From NCBI GenBank assembly GCA_963971305.1, contig OZ020305.1:5427001-5491000 (forward strand): DNA of 64,000 nt, in the 5' to 3' direction. The notes beneath the pieces were generated by a model. It was not told the DNA's origin and did no database searches. It saw only the letters and a list, made by a program, of their open reading frames with translations. Position 1 is the first letter of the stretch. Each line of letters starts with the position of its first letter. Source of the stretch: Arcuatula senhousia. Its lineage: Eukaryota > Mollusca > Bivalvia > Mytilida > Mytilidae. Below, piece after piece: positions 41,380 to 53,956 of this stretch. Made by a program: the position numbers and the translations under genes.

Positions 41380-43020
41380 TTAGAATATAAATGGTATAAG
41401 GCTACTACAAATTATGCAAACATTCTAACAAAATCAGGTTGCTTCGGATAAAAAATTCTTACATTATTTTGAATCATTTGTCCATAACGTCTGTATTTAT
41501 TTACAATTAAAAAAATCAAACGTTCAGATTATTTTTTATTGTAAAAATGATAATAAAGGGAGATAATTGTTACCATGTGTTAAAATCAACTATTTGCAAA
41601 CAGAATTGTCGTACGAAATGACACTACACGTATAATGATAAAAGAGTGATAAAATACTAAGAAGTTGTATATATATAATTGAGGTCATTTATTTTTACCC
41701 TTAGCTATTGGCTATTGCAAGATTCAGATGTATTCTATCTAATTTCAGTATTATTTTTAAAAATCATATATTCAATGTCATAACTTAATTGATATTACTT
41801 TTAACCAGACAACAAACAGAAACAATCATTTGCCTTGGCATTACCACTAAAACAGAAAATTCTTATTTGGCGTTTCTGGTTAGTACGCAAAACATGACCT
41901 CTAACCATAGTGCGCCAACGTGTTTGGAGTGCCACGCCTCATATACGTAAAAGGGATCCTTTTCACGCCAAGTAGCGCACCATTTAGGCTAAATTTCCGC
42001 CCCTACCCACCTCTCCCTTTTTCATGTGGTTCTTTGAAATTTACGGTTTCTTTGTTTCCCACCCCATCCCCATCTTTCATAAATCATCATCATTTCATAT
42101 TCATTTTATCATCCTTTTCATGTTCATGACCTTTCGATTAACTATGTAGCTTTGCAAGGGAGTAAAACACCATCTCAATCATTTTTGTTAATTTCTTTCG
42201 TTATGATGTTCTTTTTCGTTTTCTGCAGTTATACATCATTTGATTCCTGATTTGTACTTCATTGCTAGGCGATAAAATTTTGATAAAGCTTAATGGCAGT
42301 TACTTGAAACGGCGAAATGACACTATAAATATGGATTAATTTTCCTTTCATGTTCAGAGTTAAACATTTTTTCTAAGAACATAACCGTTCTCTTCAATCC
42401 CTTAGGAACCTACTCTTAAAATCAGGATTTGAAACGATTTTAAGCATAGAAGATCGGCAACATGGGTAAAATTAGTCTCGTTCAATACTTAAAAAAACGC
42501 GTGAGAATATTAGTGGTATTATTATACTACAAATTCTGCAAACCTGCTAACAAAATCAGATTGTTTTGACATGGAATATTGTAACATTAATCGGCATTAT
42601 TTTCCCTTGAAGTATGTATAAAAATACATTTAAAATTTAAACAGTACAGATTTTCCAATTTAAAAAAGTATAATAAAGGGAAACAATTTCTAATCACGTG
42701 TTTAAATCAACTATTTGCAAACAGAATATTCGCACGAAATGAAAGCATTAATAAATTGATAACAGAGTAATTAGATACATAACAAGCAGTTGTTTAGGTG
42801 TACTAATGGGGTCGTTTATCTTTACCCATAGCTACTTGTTATCACAAGATTCAGATGAATTCTATTTCAATATTGTTTTTAAAAATTACACATTTGATGC
42901 AATGACTCAATATTACTTTTAACCAGACAACATGCAGAAAACAAACAGAAAACTATCATGTCTTGGCATAACCACTTAAACAAAAATTCGATATTTTTCG
43001 GTTAGTTTTTGGCATAGTAT
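41380..43020. repeat. pair of diverged 0.5-kb direct repeats (41380-41895, 42515-43020)
   Basis: Shared phrases in order are 'ctaacaaaatcag', 'ataataaaggga', 'aaatcaactatttgcaaacaga', 'cgaaatga', 'tttacccatagct', 'caagattcagat' and 'acttttaaccagacaaca'. An inverted GAGT-type repeat (41890-42180) sits between. It is an old duplication or a pair of diverged terminal repeats. Confidence 0.55.
41890..42180. repeat. GAGT-type interspersed repeat, copy 4 (inverted)
   Basis: Opposite orientation to copies 1-3: 'gagtgccacgcctcatatac', 'cgcccctacccacctctccc', 'tcatttcatattcattttatc', 'gggagtaaaacacca'. Confidence 0.6.
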
Positions 43021-43303
43021 CTGGTTACCAGATTGAATTATCGCCCCTTTGTTTTTCGTTGTCCAATAATATAGTTCCTATTAAAATTACAGTTTATTGT
43101 TCCTAAATGTCCCGTTCGTATTTTGTTTTGTTTTGTTTCTTTGTTCAAAAATTTACTGTTTTAACCTAAACCATAAATTGAGAATGGAAAGTCAATGACA
43201 CTAAAATTAGAAAAAAGATTATTTCTACCTACGCATGTCCTCATAAAAAGTGACCAAAGATATCCAATTAAAAACAAAAAAATAAAACTATTGCATTTGT
43301 TCA

Positions 43304-43487
43304 TTAACACTTTGGATGCTTTAGTTTTTTTATTTTTATTGTAGTTTAGGAGGAGTTGTGGTAACAAACTTTACGGTGTAAGGGGAGATAACTCCGTAAC
43401 TAAAAATAGTTTCGCTAAGCGGACTCATTTTTAAATTGGTTTTTATACGACCGCAAAAAATTTGCGGACGTATTATGGTATGATGCT

Positions 43488-43525
<38 letters not shown>

Positions 43526-46500
43526 TGTCTGTTAACTTTTTATTGTTTCCACAATAACTTTAGTTCCAGTTATCCGATTGCTATGAAACTTTACAATGAT
43601 GTTCCTTACCATAAAAGGATGCATGGGATTGATTTTGGGGGTCCCCCCATTTTTCGTTTAGAAATTAGGGGCCAAAAAAGGGCCAAAAATAATTCTTTTT
43701 TGTTTGTTTCCACAATAACTTTAGTTCTAGTTATCCAATTGCTATGAAATTTGACAGTGATGTTCCTTACCATACAAGGATGAATGGGATTGATTTTGGG
43801 GGTCCCCCCTTTTTTTGTTTCGAAATTAGGGGCCCAAAAGGGGAAAAAAAATCAAATATTTTACTTGTTTCCACCATAACTTTGGTCCTAGTTGGCCTAT
43901 TGCTGTGAAATTTGTCAAGAATGTTTCTTACAATAAAAGAATGAACCTGATGAATTTTTGCGCCCCCCTTTTTCTCCGTTGTGTAATTAGGGGCCAAAAG
44001 GGGCCAAAATAAAAACTTTTTTATTTGTGGTCCGATTTTGAATTTTTTTTTTACATGTTTGTTCTTGTCAAATAGCGGATACAAAATTAAGAATTAATTT
44101 TTGCGACCCCCCCTTTTCCCCCTATTACGTAATTAGGGGCCAAACGGGGCCAAAATCGAAACTTTTTTATTTGTGGTCCAATTTTGAAAATTTTTTTTGC
44201 AAGTTTATTTTTGTCAAGTAGCGAATCCAAATTTGAGAATTTATTTTTGCGACCCCCACCCCTTTTTCACCTGTTATGTAATAAGGGGCCAAAATTGAAA
44301 CTTTTTTATTTCTGGTCCGATTTTGAAAATTTTTTTTGCATGTTTGTTTTTGTCAAATAGCGGATACAAAATTAAGAATTAATTTTTGCGACCCCCCCTT
44401 TTTCCCCTTATTACGTAATTAGGGGCCAAATGGGGCCGAAATTGAAACTTTTTTATTTCTGGTCCGATTTTGAAATTTTTTTTGCATGTTTGTTCTTGTC
44501 AAATAGTGAATACAAAATTAGGAATTAATTATTGCGACCCCCCCTTTTTCCCCCTATTACGTAATTAGGGGCCAAATGGGGCTTTTTTATTTGTGGTCCG
44601 ATTTTGAAATTTTTTTTTGCAAATTTATTCTTGTCAGGTAGCGATTCTAAATTTAAGAATAAATTTTTTGGGCTGTAATCATAATTTTAAAAAAATTCTG
44701 GTTCGATTTTTAATTTTTTCCCCAAACATTATTCTTTTAAAGAGTAGAATACAACATTCAAAATTTATATTTTTAGCCCCTGGGTTGAAAGTCCATCAGA
44801 GAAGCATGTGTCAAAAACCTTTGTCAGTCCACCATGGGCTGCATGTGTCCAGAACAATAGACTATCCATATTAGGCCTAAAACGTACAGGGTTCAACATG
44901 TTGCGGTCGTATCATGCTGCGCTCAGCGAAGCTTTTTATTCATGACCGGTATACTACCTTAAGTATTGAAATGATATGTCGCGAAACAAAAAAAAATTTT
45001 TTTTGGCGGAAGAAGAAGAATAATAATAATAATCAGAAGAATTGCTAGAAGGTCTTTACGACCGTAGTCGTGAAAGACCTTAATAAAGACCGGTCAACAT
45101 TTTTTCATCTAATTTTGACTAAATATGATTAAAAGTAGTACATTTAATAGGTTTTGACCATTTTTGGTGAAAAAATGTCAAATTTCACATTTTTGGAAAA
45201 AAGGGGGGATGAATTTTCAATTTTCCTATTTTTGATATCTGAGACCCATAAATGGTTTAAATGTGTTGGAATAGTGTCATTAAGTTGATTTGACCTTGAA
45301 AAGTCAGTCAAGGTCATACGGTTACTCCGTGTCTAAAACCGGTGTAAATTTTCAAAAAATCCTTTCGCGTCTAATAATTTAGCATTTTTTTGTCATTTTT
45401 TGTTTAAATAGGTAGAAAAGACATTGGACAACAGTTTTGCACTCAAAAATCCTGACTTATATATGAAAAACTATCTAAGAAATTGATCATTATATGTCGT
45501 TACTCTTAAAATTGTGATTTGACAAATTTGACGCTTCGCGACACTTTTTGTCCCTTAAAATCATAAACAGGAAGTGGTTTGTAATTTATGAAATTGGTCC
45601 ATAAAGCTTGCTTATTAGTCCCTTAACACTTTGGATGCTTTAGTTTTTTTATTTTTATTGTAGTTTAGGAGGAGTTGTGGTAACAAACTTTACGGTGTAA
45701 GGGGAGATAACTCCGTAACTAAAAATAGTTTCGCTAAGCGGACTCATTTTTAAATTGGTTTTTCATGACCGGTATACTACCTTAAGTATTGAAATGATAT
45801 GTCGCGAAACAAAAAAAAATTTTTTTTGGCGGAAGAAGAAGAATAATAATAATAATCAGAAGAATTGCTAGAAGGTCTTTACGACCGTAGTCGTGAAAGA
45901 CCTTAATAAAGACCGGTCAACATTTTTTCATCTAATTTTGACTAAATATGATTAAAAGTAGTACATTTAATAGGTTTTGACCATTTTTGGTGAAAAAATG
46001 TCAAATTTCACATTTTTGGAAAAAAGGGGGGATGAATTTTCAATTTTCCTATTTTTGATATCTGAGACCCATAAATGGTTTAAATGTGTTGGAATAGTGT
46101 CATTAAGTTGATTTGACCTTGAAAAGTCAGTCAAGGTCATACGGTTACTCCGTGTCTAAAACCGGTGTAAATTTTCAAAAAATCCTTTCGCGTCTAATAA
46201 TTTAGCATTTTTTTGTCATTTTTTGTTTAAATAGGTAGAAAAGACATTGGACAACAGTTTTGCACTCAAAAATCCTGACTTATATATGAAAAACTATCTA
46301 AGAAATTGATCATTATATGTCGTTACTCTTAAAATTGTGATTTGACAAATTTGACGCTTCGCGACACTTTTTGTCCCTTAAAATCATAAACAGGAAGTGG
46401 TTTGTAATTTATGAAATTGGTCCATAAAGCTTGCTTATTAGTCCCTTAACACTTTGGATGCTTTAGTTTTTTTATTTTTATTGTAGTTTAGGAGGAGTTG

Positions 46501-47553
46501 TGGTAACAAACTTTACGGTGTAAGGGGAGATAACTCCGTAACTAAAAATAGTTTCGCTAAGCGGACTCATTTTTAAATTGGTTTTTCATGACCGGTATAC
46601 TACCTTAAGTATTGAAATGATATGTCGCGAAACAAAAAAAAATTTTTTTTGGCGGAAGAAGAAGAATAATAATAATAATCAGAAGAATTGCTAGAAGGTC
46701 TTTACGACCGTAGTCGTGAAAGACCTTAATAAAGACCGGTCAACATTTTTTCATCTAATTTTGACTAAATATGATTAAAAGTAGTACATTTAATAGGTTT
46801 TGACCATTTTTGGTGAAAAAATGTCAAATTTCACATTTTTGGAAAAAAGGGGGGATGAATTTTCAATTTTCCTATTTTTGATATCTGAGACCCATAAATG
46901 GTTTAAATGTGTTGGAATAGTGTCATTAAGTTGATTTGACCTTGAAAAGTCAGTCAAGGTCATACGGTTACTCCGTGTCTAAAACCGGTGTAAATTTTCA
47001 AAAAATCCTTTCGCGTCTAATAATTTAGCATTTTTTTGTCATTTTTTGTTTAAATAGGTAGAAAAGACATTGGACAACAGTTTTGCACTCAAAAATCCTG
47101 ACTTATATATGAAAAACTATCTAAGAAATTGATCATTATATGTCGTTACTCTTAAAATTGTGATTTGACAAATTTGACGCTTCGCGACACTTTTTGTCCC
47201 TTAAAATCATAAACAGGAAGTGGTTTGTAATTTATGAAATTGGTCCATAAAGCTTGCTTATTAGTCCCTTAACACTTTGGATGCTTTAGTTTTTTTATTT
47301 TTATTGTAGTTTAGGAGGAGTTGTGGTAACAAACTTTACGGTGTAAGGGGAGATAACTCCGTAACTAAAAATAGTTTCGCTAAGCGGACTCATTTTTAAA
47401 TTGGTTTTTCATGACCGGTATACTACCTTAAGTATTGAAATGATATGTCGCGAAACAAAAAAAAATTTTTTTTGGCGGAAGAAGAAGAATAATAATAATA
47501 ATCAGAAGAATTGCTAGAAGGTCTTTACGACCGTAGTCGTGAAAGACCTTAAT
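43304..47553. repeat. 823-bp tandem array, 3+ near-identical units
   Basis: CATGACCGGTATACTACC recurs at 44941, 45764, 46587 and 47410, exactly 823 bp apart each time. The units look identical by eye. A partial first unit (43304-43444) and a partial last unit (47410-47553) flank them. Each unit includes a hairpin 'aaggtctttacgaccgtagt'/'cgtgaaagacctt' and a GAA/AAT-rich tract. No ORF spans a unit. Confidence 0.9.
43445..44940. mobile_element. CGACCGC-family element inserted in the 823-bp array
   Basis: It starts ATACGACCGCAAAAAATTTG and (GTC)n (43488-43528). Internal repeats of about 120-170 bp follow ('aattaggggccaaa', 'tttttatttgtggtccgatttt'). The end is GTTGCGGTCGTATCATGCTG followed by a hairpin and AGCTTTTTATT. 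The intact array units give the empty site ('ggttttt|catgacc'), so both boundaries are known to within a few T's and there is no target duplication. Confidence 0.75.
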
Positions 47554-48201
47554 TAATAACCACCGGGAAAGACGCAAACATTTATATTTTTCACGCACTT
47601 GTTTAAAGCGCGGGAATGTTTTGTAACGATTTCCCGGCAATATCCAACGCAACGTTACTTTGGCGCCATTTTATTAAAATGCTAATTTTTATGACGCTAT
47701 TTTGCGTTTAACTAAAAATCAAGCACATGAACCCCCTATTTTTTTAAAAAGATATAAAAAATACACCTTAAAAGTACAGTATTCTAGAATCTTGGGAAAA
47801 AATCAACGGTCAATTTTTATTTACTTCCTCTTTTTCTCCATTAAAAATGGTTCAAATTCTCAACAATTTATGTAAAACTAGTATTAAACGATAGAAAATC
47901 ATATTATGAAATAGAATTATGACACCATGTAATAGAGATAGAATAGAAGGATACAGCACAAAAAAACAGAGTTAAAATATCTGTTCTGATACCGGAGTAA
48001 CAGGAATTCAAAAATGGTCATCTAAATACCCAATATATTACAAATCCTTAAATATGTCGTTTTTTCATCTGCATTTTACTCAAAAACTAAGTCATGAAGG
48101 TATGATTTTCTTTTTGGATTCGGAATCTACACATAATAAATAACAAATACACCAATTTTCACGAAAAAATCAACGGGGGATCTCTATTGTATTGTATGCC
48201 C
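47554..48201. other. right arm of the 13.3-kb interval, no gene seen
   Basis: AT-rich with a CG-containing start ('caccgggaaagacgcaaac'). It ends at the right TIR. Confidence 0.4.
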
Positions 48202-48205
48202 TTAA

Positions 48206-48615
48206 GCTCATTTAGCTCTACGAAAGTCTCCATAGGGTCGAAGTTGTCAGATGACCCCTTATAGGGGTTACGGCCCTTGAAAAATAGCGTTTTTTCATGT
48301 TTTTGTCCTACAGAATGGAAACTATTGCACATAGAGATTAGCTGTTGCTTGCTTAAATGTTCAGCTCATTTAGCTCTACAAAATTCTCCATAGGGTCCAA
48401 GTTGTCAGATGAACCCTTATAGGGGTTACGGTCCATGAAAAATAGCGATTTGATTTTTCATGTTTTTGGCCTACAGAATGAAAACTATTGCAGATAGAGA
48501 TTAGCTGTTGCTTGCTTAAATGTTCAGCTCATTTAGCTGTACAAAATTCTCCATAGGGTCGAAGTTGTCAGATGACCCCTTAAAGGGGTTACGGCCCCTG
48601 AAAAAAGCGATTTTT
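48206..48615. mobile_element. AGCTCACC-family element, continuation after the 13.3-kb interval
   Basis: It resumes the internal units ('agctcatttagctctac', 'gtcagatgaccccttatagg') and then meets a second element of the same family at 48616, inserted into it after TTTTT. Confidence 0.7.
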
Positions 48616-50566
48616 AGCTCACCTGGCCAAAGGCCATGTGAGCTAATGCCATCACTATGCGTCCGTCGTCGTCTGTCGTCGTCTGTCGTCCGTTAACAAT
48701 TTCAAAAATCTTCTCCTCTGAAACCACTGAACCAATTTAACAGAAACTTGGCAGGAATGATAAATGACATGTTGGCAACAAACGATCCTCATTTTGAAAT
48801 GCTTTGATAAAAAACATGGCCGCCGTTGCTAAAAATAGAACAGGTGGTAAAACAGCAGTTTTTTGTAAATAACTCAAAAACGGTGATAGATATCAAAATT
48901 CTGGCATAGGGTAAAAGTGATCAGCACCTCAATATCTACCTACCCTGAAATTTTGAAGAAAATCCAACAACCCATGTAGGAGTTATTGCCCTTTTTGTGG
49001 ATTTTTTGCAAATTTTGCACCTGTTTAGCTCAATATCTTGAAAACTATACTAGATATTTGAGAAATTTAAATTGCATATTGTTAAGCACATCAAGATCTA
49101 CAAAATATGTAACAGGGTCAACGTTGTAGGACCTTTCCTTTTAGGAGTTATTGCCCTTAGAACGTCAAAATTAAGCATTTTAACAGTATTCCTCATTACA
49201 TTGAAAACGTTAACTCCTCTGACACTTTAAGTCCAAATGGAACCAAACTTAGAATAGTTGTTTATTAGCATTAGGTGTATAGAACTGATGTGGGGAATTT
49301 TGATTGGTCGTAAAACATGGCCGCTGTGGCTAAAAATAGAACATAGGGGTAAATGGCAGTTTTTTGCAAATAACTCTAAAACCGTGACAGATTTCAAAAT
49401 TTTGATTGGAAACAAAAGTGATCAGCACCTCAAGACCTACCAGCTCTGATATTTTGAAGAAAATCCAACAACCCATGTGGGAGTTATTGCCCTTTTTGTG
49501 GATTTTTTGCAAATTTTGCACCTGTTTAGCTCAATATCTTGAAAACTATACTAGATATTTGAGAAATTTAAATTGCATGTTGTTTAGCACATCAAGATCT
49601 AAAAAATATGTAATAGGGTCAACGTTGTAAGACCTTTTCTTTTAGGAGTTATTGCCCTTAGATTGTCAAAATTTAGCATTTTAACAGCATTTCCTCATTA
49701 CATTGAAAACGTTAACTCCTCTGACACTTTAAGTCCAAATAGAACCAAACTTGGTATAGTTGTTTATTAGCATAGGGTGTATAGAACTGATGTGGGGATT
49801 TTTGATTGGTCGTAAAACATGGCTGCTGTGGCTAAAAATAGAACATAGAGGTAAATGGCAGTTTTTTGCAAATAACTCTAAAACCGTGACAGATTTCAAA
49901 ATTTTGATTGGGAACAAAAGTGATCAGCACCTCAAGATCTACCAGCTCTGATGTTTTGAAGAAAATCCAACAACCCATGTAGGAGTTATTGCCCTTTTTG
50001 TGGATTTTTTGCAAATTTTGCACCTGTTAAGCTCAATATCTTGAAAACTATACAAGATATTTGAGAAATTTAAATTGCATATTGTTAAGCGCATCAAGAT
50101 CTACAAAATTTGTACCTGAGTCAACGTTGTAGGACCTTTCCTTTTAGGAGTAATTGCCCTTGGAACGTCAAAATTGAGCATTTTAACTGCATTTCCTTAT
50201 ATTGAAAATGTTAACACCTCTGACACTTTAAGTCCAAATGGAACCAAACTTGGTATTATTGTTTATTATTATTAGGTGTATAGAACGGTTGTGGGGATTT
50301 TTGATTGGTCGTAAAACATGGCCGCTGTGGCTAAAAATAGAACATTAGGTCAAACTGCATTTTTTTGCAAATAACTCAAAAAGGGTGACAGATTTTTAGA
50401 TTTTGATTGAGAACAAAAGTGATCAGCACCTTTAGATCCACCATATTGTCAGATGACCCCCTTATTAATCTTATGACCCTTTCAACGTTAAATAGATTTT
50501 GCCTTATAGCCTTTACTTCAGGCACATATGTCAGGTGAGCGATTCAGGCTCCTGGGAGCCTCTTGT
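48616..50566. mobile_element. AGCTCACC-family element, full-length type
   Basis: It starts AGCTCACCTGGCCAAAGG. Internal units of about 500 bp follow ('cctctgacactttaagtcca', 'gtaaaacatggccgctgtgg', 'aaataactctaaaaccgtgac', 'ccaacaacccatgtaggagt', three rounds at about 48780, 49290, 49790). The end is CAGGTGAGCGATTCAGG and the hairpin GGCTCC-TG-GGAGCC followed by TCTTGT. The ends CTCACCTG/CAGGTGAG are complementary. Mirror-image ORF pairs here are artefacts of the repeat. Confidence 0.75.
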
Positions 50567-51240
50567 CTTCTTATGCCATTTAGAATCGTCCTTTTACAAT
50601 GACGGCTCTAGTGGACATCATATTCGTTTTTAAGCATACATGTTATAATTAGTGATTGAATAACTAAATTTCAATACTATACATTCGAAACCGATTTTTA
50701 TTGTTCACATAAGAATGAAAAAAAAGCCAGAAAAAGGATCAAGAAATAACAGAAGGGATTGGGAAGTAAGTTTAAGTAAAATGCCATTCACCACTTTTTT
50801 CATGGATATCCAAAATTTCAAGGGGCCATTTCATTATATTCTATATTCCTTGTGGACTGGAGAAGGTAACATGTAGATGGAAGCATAGACTTGTATATTA
50901 AATTTACAGGTCTATGATGGAAGATTTTTTTTGGTTGTACACATGTGCATAAATTTGCAAGACTGTTTGTTTTTATGTGGTACCTATGTAAGTTTTATGA
51001 ACCTGTATTGTAAGGCAAAAAAGTGTCCCATGATAAAGTGTCCAGGAGGACAGTATTTCCCAGAAAAGTTGCTATTTTCAAGTGTCCCCTGCTATTAAAT
51101 AGTGTTCATTAGTTGGACATTTTTTATCTTCTAATGCCATTTAGAATCGTCCTTTTAAGAATGACAGCTCTAGTGGACATTATGCAATATTACAGTATTC
51201 TTTCTTAAACATAATAATTAGTGATTGTATAACTAAATTT
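50567..51240. repeat. interspersed repeat R: right piece and second copy
   Basis: 'tatgccatttagaatcgtcc', 'ctctagtggacat' and 'agtgattgaataactaaatttc' at 50572-50690 recur at 51133-51240. In the second copy they follow directly on the 'gtaaggcaaaaaagtgtcc' part (51008-51125). Confidence 0.7.
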
Positions 51241-53617
51241 CGTTATTATAAGGCTCAATTGTGAAGGAATTTTAGGCAAATGCCATAATTTCAAGGGGCC
51301 ATTTCTTCATATTCTTCATACATGTAAGTTATTGAGATGAGAGGGGGCCATTTTATGATTCTTAATGTGCCAATGGTACATAGCCTCCTGCTTTCCCAAT
51401 CCACGCAACAGCATAATTGAATACTTAATCAGTTAAATTATAATTCATGAAAAGTTAATAAATGTTAAAATATAACCTTTTATGCAATGTTAACTTTTTG
51501 ATTGTAGTTATTTATATACATGTCTCTCCTTGATTTCTATATGCTGACTTAAATAATACACTAATATTTGGGGAAACATCTTAGTCAAATGACAATTCCC
51601 ACATAATGATGAAATTTTTTTCATACACATGGACATGATTTCAAACAGAAAATTATTTAAATCTAGAGTTTATTAAAAACTTTAGAGTCATAAGCAATTT
51701 ATACCAAGCATTTCACATTATAGAAATATATATTGCAACTCCCTTCCATTAGTTTCTGCTTCTCTGACTAAGCTAGAAACGCAATTGCAAAACAAACAGG
51801 AAATACAAGATAAAACCTATTGATTGCTTGTGGTAAATGTACCAAACCTGCATGTATGCGTAACATGTGTAATTCTCACAAATGGACACAAAAATGAAAA
51901 ATTAAGTGTGCACATAACATCAACATTATACATTATATCATAATAAAAAAAAAACTAATGAAAAGTGTACTCAATTTAATCTATAATTATACATTATAAA
52001 CAACTGAACCAACAACAATACTTGATCAAGAAACTATTATTCATCAAAATATATCAAACTGATAAAAAGGAGTATGTTTTATACAAAAAAATGAGGTAAA
52101 TCATCATTCATCATTAGCAAGGTCACACCTCTTGTTACTATTCAAACATGATAACCATTCAAGCAAAGTCACAAAAGAAGACAACACGGACCATCCATAA
52201 AATATGATTTATTTGAATGTGTCTGCGTTAAATCTTGAATTGGCAGAGGTACATATTCAATGGCATGAAATCAGCACTATCAATAATCAACTCAGTAAAA
52301 ACAAGCACTCCTTCTATACAAAGTCATTCACAAAGCACTTTAAACACCAGGCGAATATAAGCTACTGTAAGATTTTATATTGTCCCTCATTTTAATATGT
52401 CCTTCAGACAATTTAAAATGGTATATACTGTCCATGGACATAATATTGTTATAAAATAGTGTCCTGGACACTTTAAACAGGTCGAAGATTTTACCTTTTA
52501 AGGATAATGTTTTCGTCAAACTTTTAACCAATAGTTTTTGAGAGAGTATAAATAAATACGATCGCCAACACGTGCTTTTTATGAAAAATATAAATATAAC
52601 ATGACTCGCAAAACAAATCTTTAAAATGAGCGGTGAAAAAATTAATTGTCGTATTTGTATTGATGTCATTATAAAATTAAACATATTAAAAAAACACTTT
52701 TTCACCCAAACAGCTTTGACAAGTAGGGAGATTTTATGGCTATGTTTACCTTTTTGATTGTCCATTGACCAATCCTAATAAAATAGAAGTCAATAAGTGG
52801 AACATAACATTACTGTATAAGGAGAATTTACCCATGTTAAACAAAATAATGTTTAAAACCAATTATATTTGGTATTTGAGAAATATGAGCGAGGAAGTTA
52901 AAGAATACATGTTTATGTTAGGAACTTTTCTATCAAACCGACGCAAAAGTTTTACCATTTTTCCCCATTTGAAAGGTCAATCTTTTACAATTTTGATTGA
53001 TTATTAGGTCAAAAGAAATCTAGAAAACCCGACCTGTTAAACCTATAAAATTGTGTCCATAGCTATAAAAGATTGTCCTTCATATTAAATGCAGGAATAG
53101 ACAAACAAATTCTCTATTTATACCTGAATACTTACTCAGCAATATAATAATTCATTGTTTTATGATGATATTATGACATATCAAAATGGGAAACCATACC
53201 CTTACCTGTATTTTTAAGTCGACAGTCGCCATTTTAATTACGATATTTACGAAAAAACAACAATTGCAACTAAAGTTTGAATTGGCCAAAAAAAAACACA
53301 AACAAAGATTCTTGTATGTACATTTACCTTCATAATAACAAAATAGTGTAATTTATTCCAAATTTAATACTTTGGAAAGAGTCTTTGATGTCATTTATCA
53401 TACGCTGGTTTACTCCTCTCTACCGACATCGTAGTTATCTTCGATTCCTACCATATAGAACCATTTAAAACCAACCCAAGTGCTTTCAAATTACTCAAAA
53501 TATTTTAGAAACAAACAATGGCCAGATAACATTATTTATTTCACACAATAAATCATTTCTTTATTAATTCTCTGTCCTCCTCTGTCCTGCTCTCTACTTC
53601 TCTGTATATTTACCTAC
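51241..53617. other. no gene seen
   Basis: AT-rich. ORFs at 52204-53007 are low-complexity and lack features of real proteins. Introns of a gene carrying the 53618-53750 exon could lie here. Confidence 0.35.
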
Positions 53618-53750
53618 CGGGTTGAAGCTGCTCGGTTGCCCTCTCTTTCAGTGTGTCGAATGCGTCAGGGATGTGCTCGGGTGGTAAGAATGGCAAGGCG
53701 AATACGAGTCTCATAAACTTGTAGATATCGTCTCGGCTGGCGTAGGCTTC
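53618..53750 (-). CDS. possible internal exon, MULE-transposase-like peptide
   Basis: On the minus strand, cttttccag|GAAGCC opens and CAACCCG|gtaggt closes a 133-nt stretch with good splice consensus. It encodes EAYASRDDIYKFMRLVFALP and then FLPPEHIPDAFDTLKERATEQ, markedly more protein-like and GC-richer than its surroundings. The 'ALPFLP...F..L' pattern resembles the region following the MULE transposase domain in animal transposase-derived proteins; this is a tentative recollection. Neighbouring exons were not found: upstream is T-rich to 53890 and downstream has no matching acceptor I can defend. The exon could belong to a host gene or an old transposon. Confidence 0.45.
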
Positions 53751-53956
53751 CTGGAAAAGATAAGATAATGCATAAATAGAGTTTTTGTAATGTTATTTTT
53801 CGTTTTTGTGTTTTTTTTTTTGCTAGCCAGGTTTGTTTTTGTTTGTTTTTTTTCTTCAACCAAAAACCAGCTTTATTTATTCGATTTCATTGAAAAAAGA
53901 CACACATTAAGTTATCTTTTATATTTTTTCCATAGTATGTTTATTAAATTTCTATC

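Larger units (their letters stand above)
34907..48201. mobile_element. 13.3-kb TTAA-flanked interval with imperfect TIRs
   Basis: The left end is TTAA|GGGAATACGATACAGTAG. The right end, reverse-complemented, is TTAA|GGGCATACAATACAATAG. It splits an AGCTCACC element whose two parts rejoin as 'aaatgTTAAgctcattt'; sister copies have 'aaatgttcagctcattt' or 'aaatgtttagctcattt'. No transposase is present. It contains a MITE (36178), GAGT-type repeats, a GCCGAGTT repeat and the 823-bp array. It was probably a small non-autonomous element enlarged by nested insertions. Confidence 0.55.

Noticed and set aside
44941..47553. CRISPR array
   Set aside because: The 823-bp repeats have no spacer structure; this is a eukaryotic tandem array.
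49227..50023. Mirror-image ORF pairs of about 63 aa on both strands
   Set aside because: They repeat with the 500-bp internal units of the AGCTCACC element and have no independent support.
52340..52765. 141-aa ORF on the minus strand
   Set aside because: Low-complexity, hydrophobic/lysine mix expected from AT-rich DNA; no motif, no splice context.
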